From assembly GCF_029537375.1 (NCBI RefSeq), contig NZ_CP120679.1:1600001-1664000 (forward strand): DNA of 64,000 bases. Reading direction: 5' to 3'. The position numbers and the translations under genes were made by a program. Below the pieces are notes generated by a model. That model was not told the origin of the DNA and did no database searches. It was given only the letters and a program-made list of their open reading frames with translations. The stretch is from Bacillus sp. HSf4. Lineage in GTDB: Bacteria; Bacillota; Bacilli; Bacillales; Bacillaceae. Position 1 is the first letter of the stretch, and every line of letters starts with the position of its first letter. This document shows, in pieces, positions 63,743 through 64,000 of this stretch.

Positions 63743-64000
63743 TTAGTTGATGCGGATTTTTTTGACATGTTTAATCGGATTCGCACGGTTTGATCCGTCC
63801 GCAAAATAAACGTGTACAGGCCCGTCTTCCGTCAGAGGTTTTCCTTTTTTACTGAAACAGAGAAGCGCTTCGTAAGCTTCGCTAATCGGGATGGAAACCT
63901 CATCGTTTTCTGTGACAAAGACGCACTCACTGGCGGAGTCGGACGCTTCCGCGTTTTTTAAAAACGGTTCAAGCTTGATCGCGAATGTCCCGTCAAGCAG
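63743..64000 (-). CDS. ylaL: YlaL (partial, 3' end only)
   Basis: The last 86 codons of a minus-strand gene whose start is beyond the window. Readable parts are VFVTENDEVSIPISEAYEAL and GPVHVYFADGSNRANPIKHV, ending HVKKIRIN. Convergent with ylaK, where B. subtilis has ylaL. I recognise no catalytic motif; function unknown. Confidence 0.78.
   Translation of the reverse strand: MLDGTFAIKLEPFLKNAEASDSASECVFVTENDEVSIPISEAYEALLCFSKKGKPLTEDGPVHVYFADGSNRANPIKHVKKIRIN

Overview
The window is low-to-mid GC Firmicute chromosome. Gene order follows the Bacillus subtilis ykzF-ykuL through ylaL segment almost gene for gene: ccpC, the ykuN-O-P flavodoxins, dapH/dapL, rok, the molybdenum-cofactor cluster, yknUVWXYZ, fruRKA, sipT, ykpA, ampS, mreBH, abh, kinC, ktrC, adeC, rnjA, pdhABCD, SR1, speA, typA, ylaK. 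Proteins are close to but clearly distinct from B. subtilis, and several loci differ (no ykuT, a second Rok-like gene, a duplicated yknW, no ylaA-E). I infer a B. licheniformis / B. paralicheniformis type member of the B. subtilis group. This rests on recalled gene order and protein similarity; no search was run.

Layout. 1-8.2 kb: a small ORF, the c-di-AMP sensor DarB/CbpB, the citrate-cycle repressor CcpC, two iron-regulated flavodoxins flanking a BNR-repeat protein behind two Fur boxes, lysine/diaminopimelate genes dapH-dapL, and a peroxiredoxin/thioredoxin-like pair. 8.2-14.7 kb: the nucleoid repressor Rok, sporulation coiled-coil protein Cse15, the molybdenum-cofactor genes mobA-moeB-moeA-mobB-moaE-moaD, and on the opposite strand a short Rok paralogue. 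14.9-23.2 kb: a heterodimeric ABC exporter (YknU/YknV), the sigma-W-controlled YknWXYZ export system, and a second YknW-like protein. 23.4-27.8 kb: fructose operon and signal peptidase SipT. 27.8-42.8 kb: small membrane proteins, ABC-F protein YkpA, aminopeptidase AmpS, the cell-shape gene mreBH with ykpC, abh, kinC, ktrC, adeC, the RNase J1/RNA polymerase epsilon pair, a tiny basic peptide unit, a HAD phosphatase, peptide deformylase, a YjcZ-type sporulation microprotein and lipoprotein YkyA. 42.8-53.6 kb: pyruvate dehydrogenase operon, lipoprotein Slp, the dual-function sRNA SR1 with its SR1P peptide, speA, yktA, yktB, ykzI, suhB-type phosphatase and a GNAT. 53.6-56 kb: a scar where ylaA-E would be, with a decayed IS1182-type transposase, a truncated ROK-family gene and a truncated nucleoside permease. 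56-64 kb: ylaF, typA, ylaH, a palindrome-rich repeat element, an accessory FAD-monooxygenase/MarR pair with three related palindromic operators, then ylaI, ylaJ, ylaK and the 3' part of ylaL.

Most transcription units end in strong intrinsic terminators, many shared between convergent genes. Recognisable control sites include two Fur boxes before ykuN, a sigma-W promoter before yknW, an ECF-type promoter before abh, two good sigma-K promoters (ykzI and the YjcZ-like gene), and a perfect CcpN-type box upstream of SR1. Functionally the window is mostly conserved housekeeping and stress genes. The least explained parts are the short Rok paralogue, the duplicated Yip1 protein, the tiny peptide unit near rpoY, the structured repeat after ylaH and the MarR/monooxygenase module.
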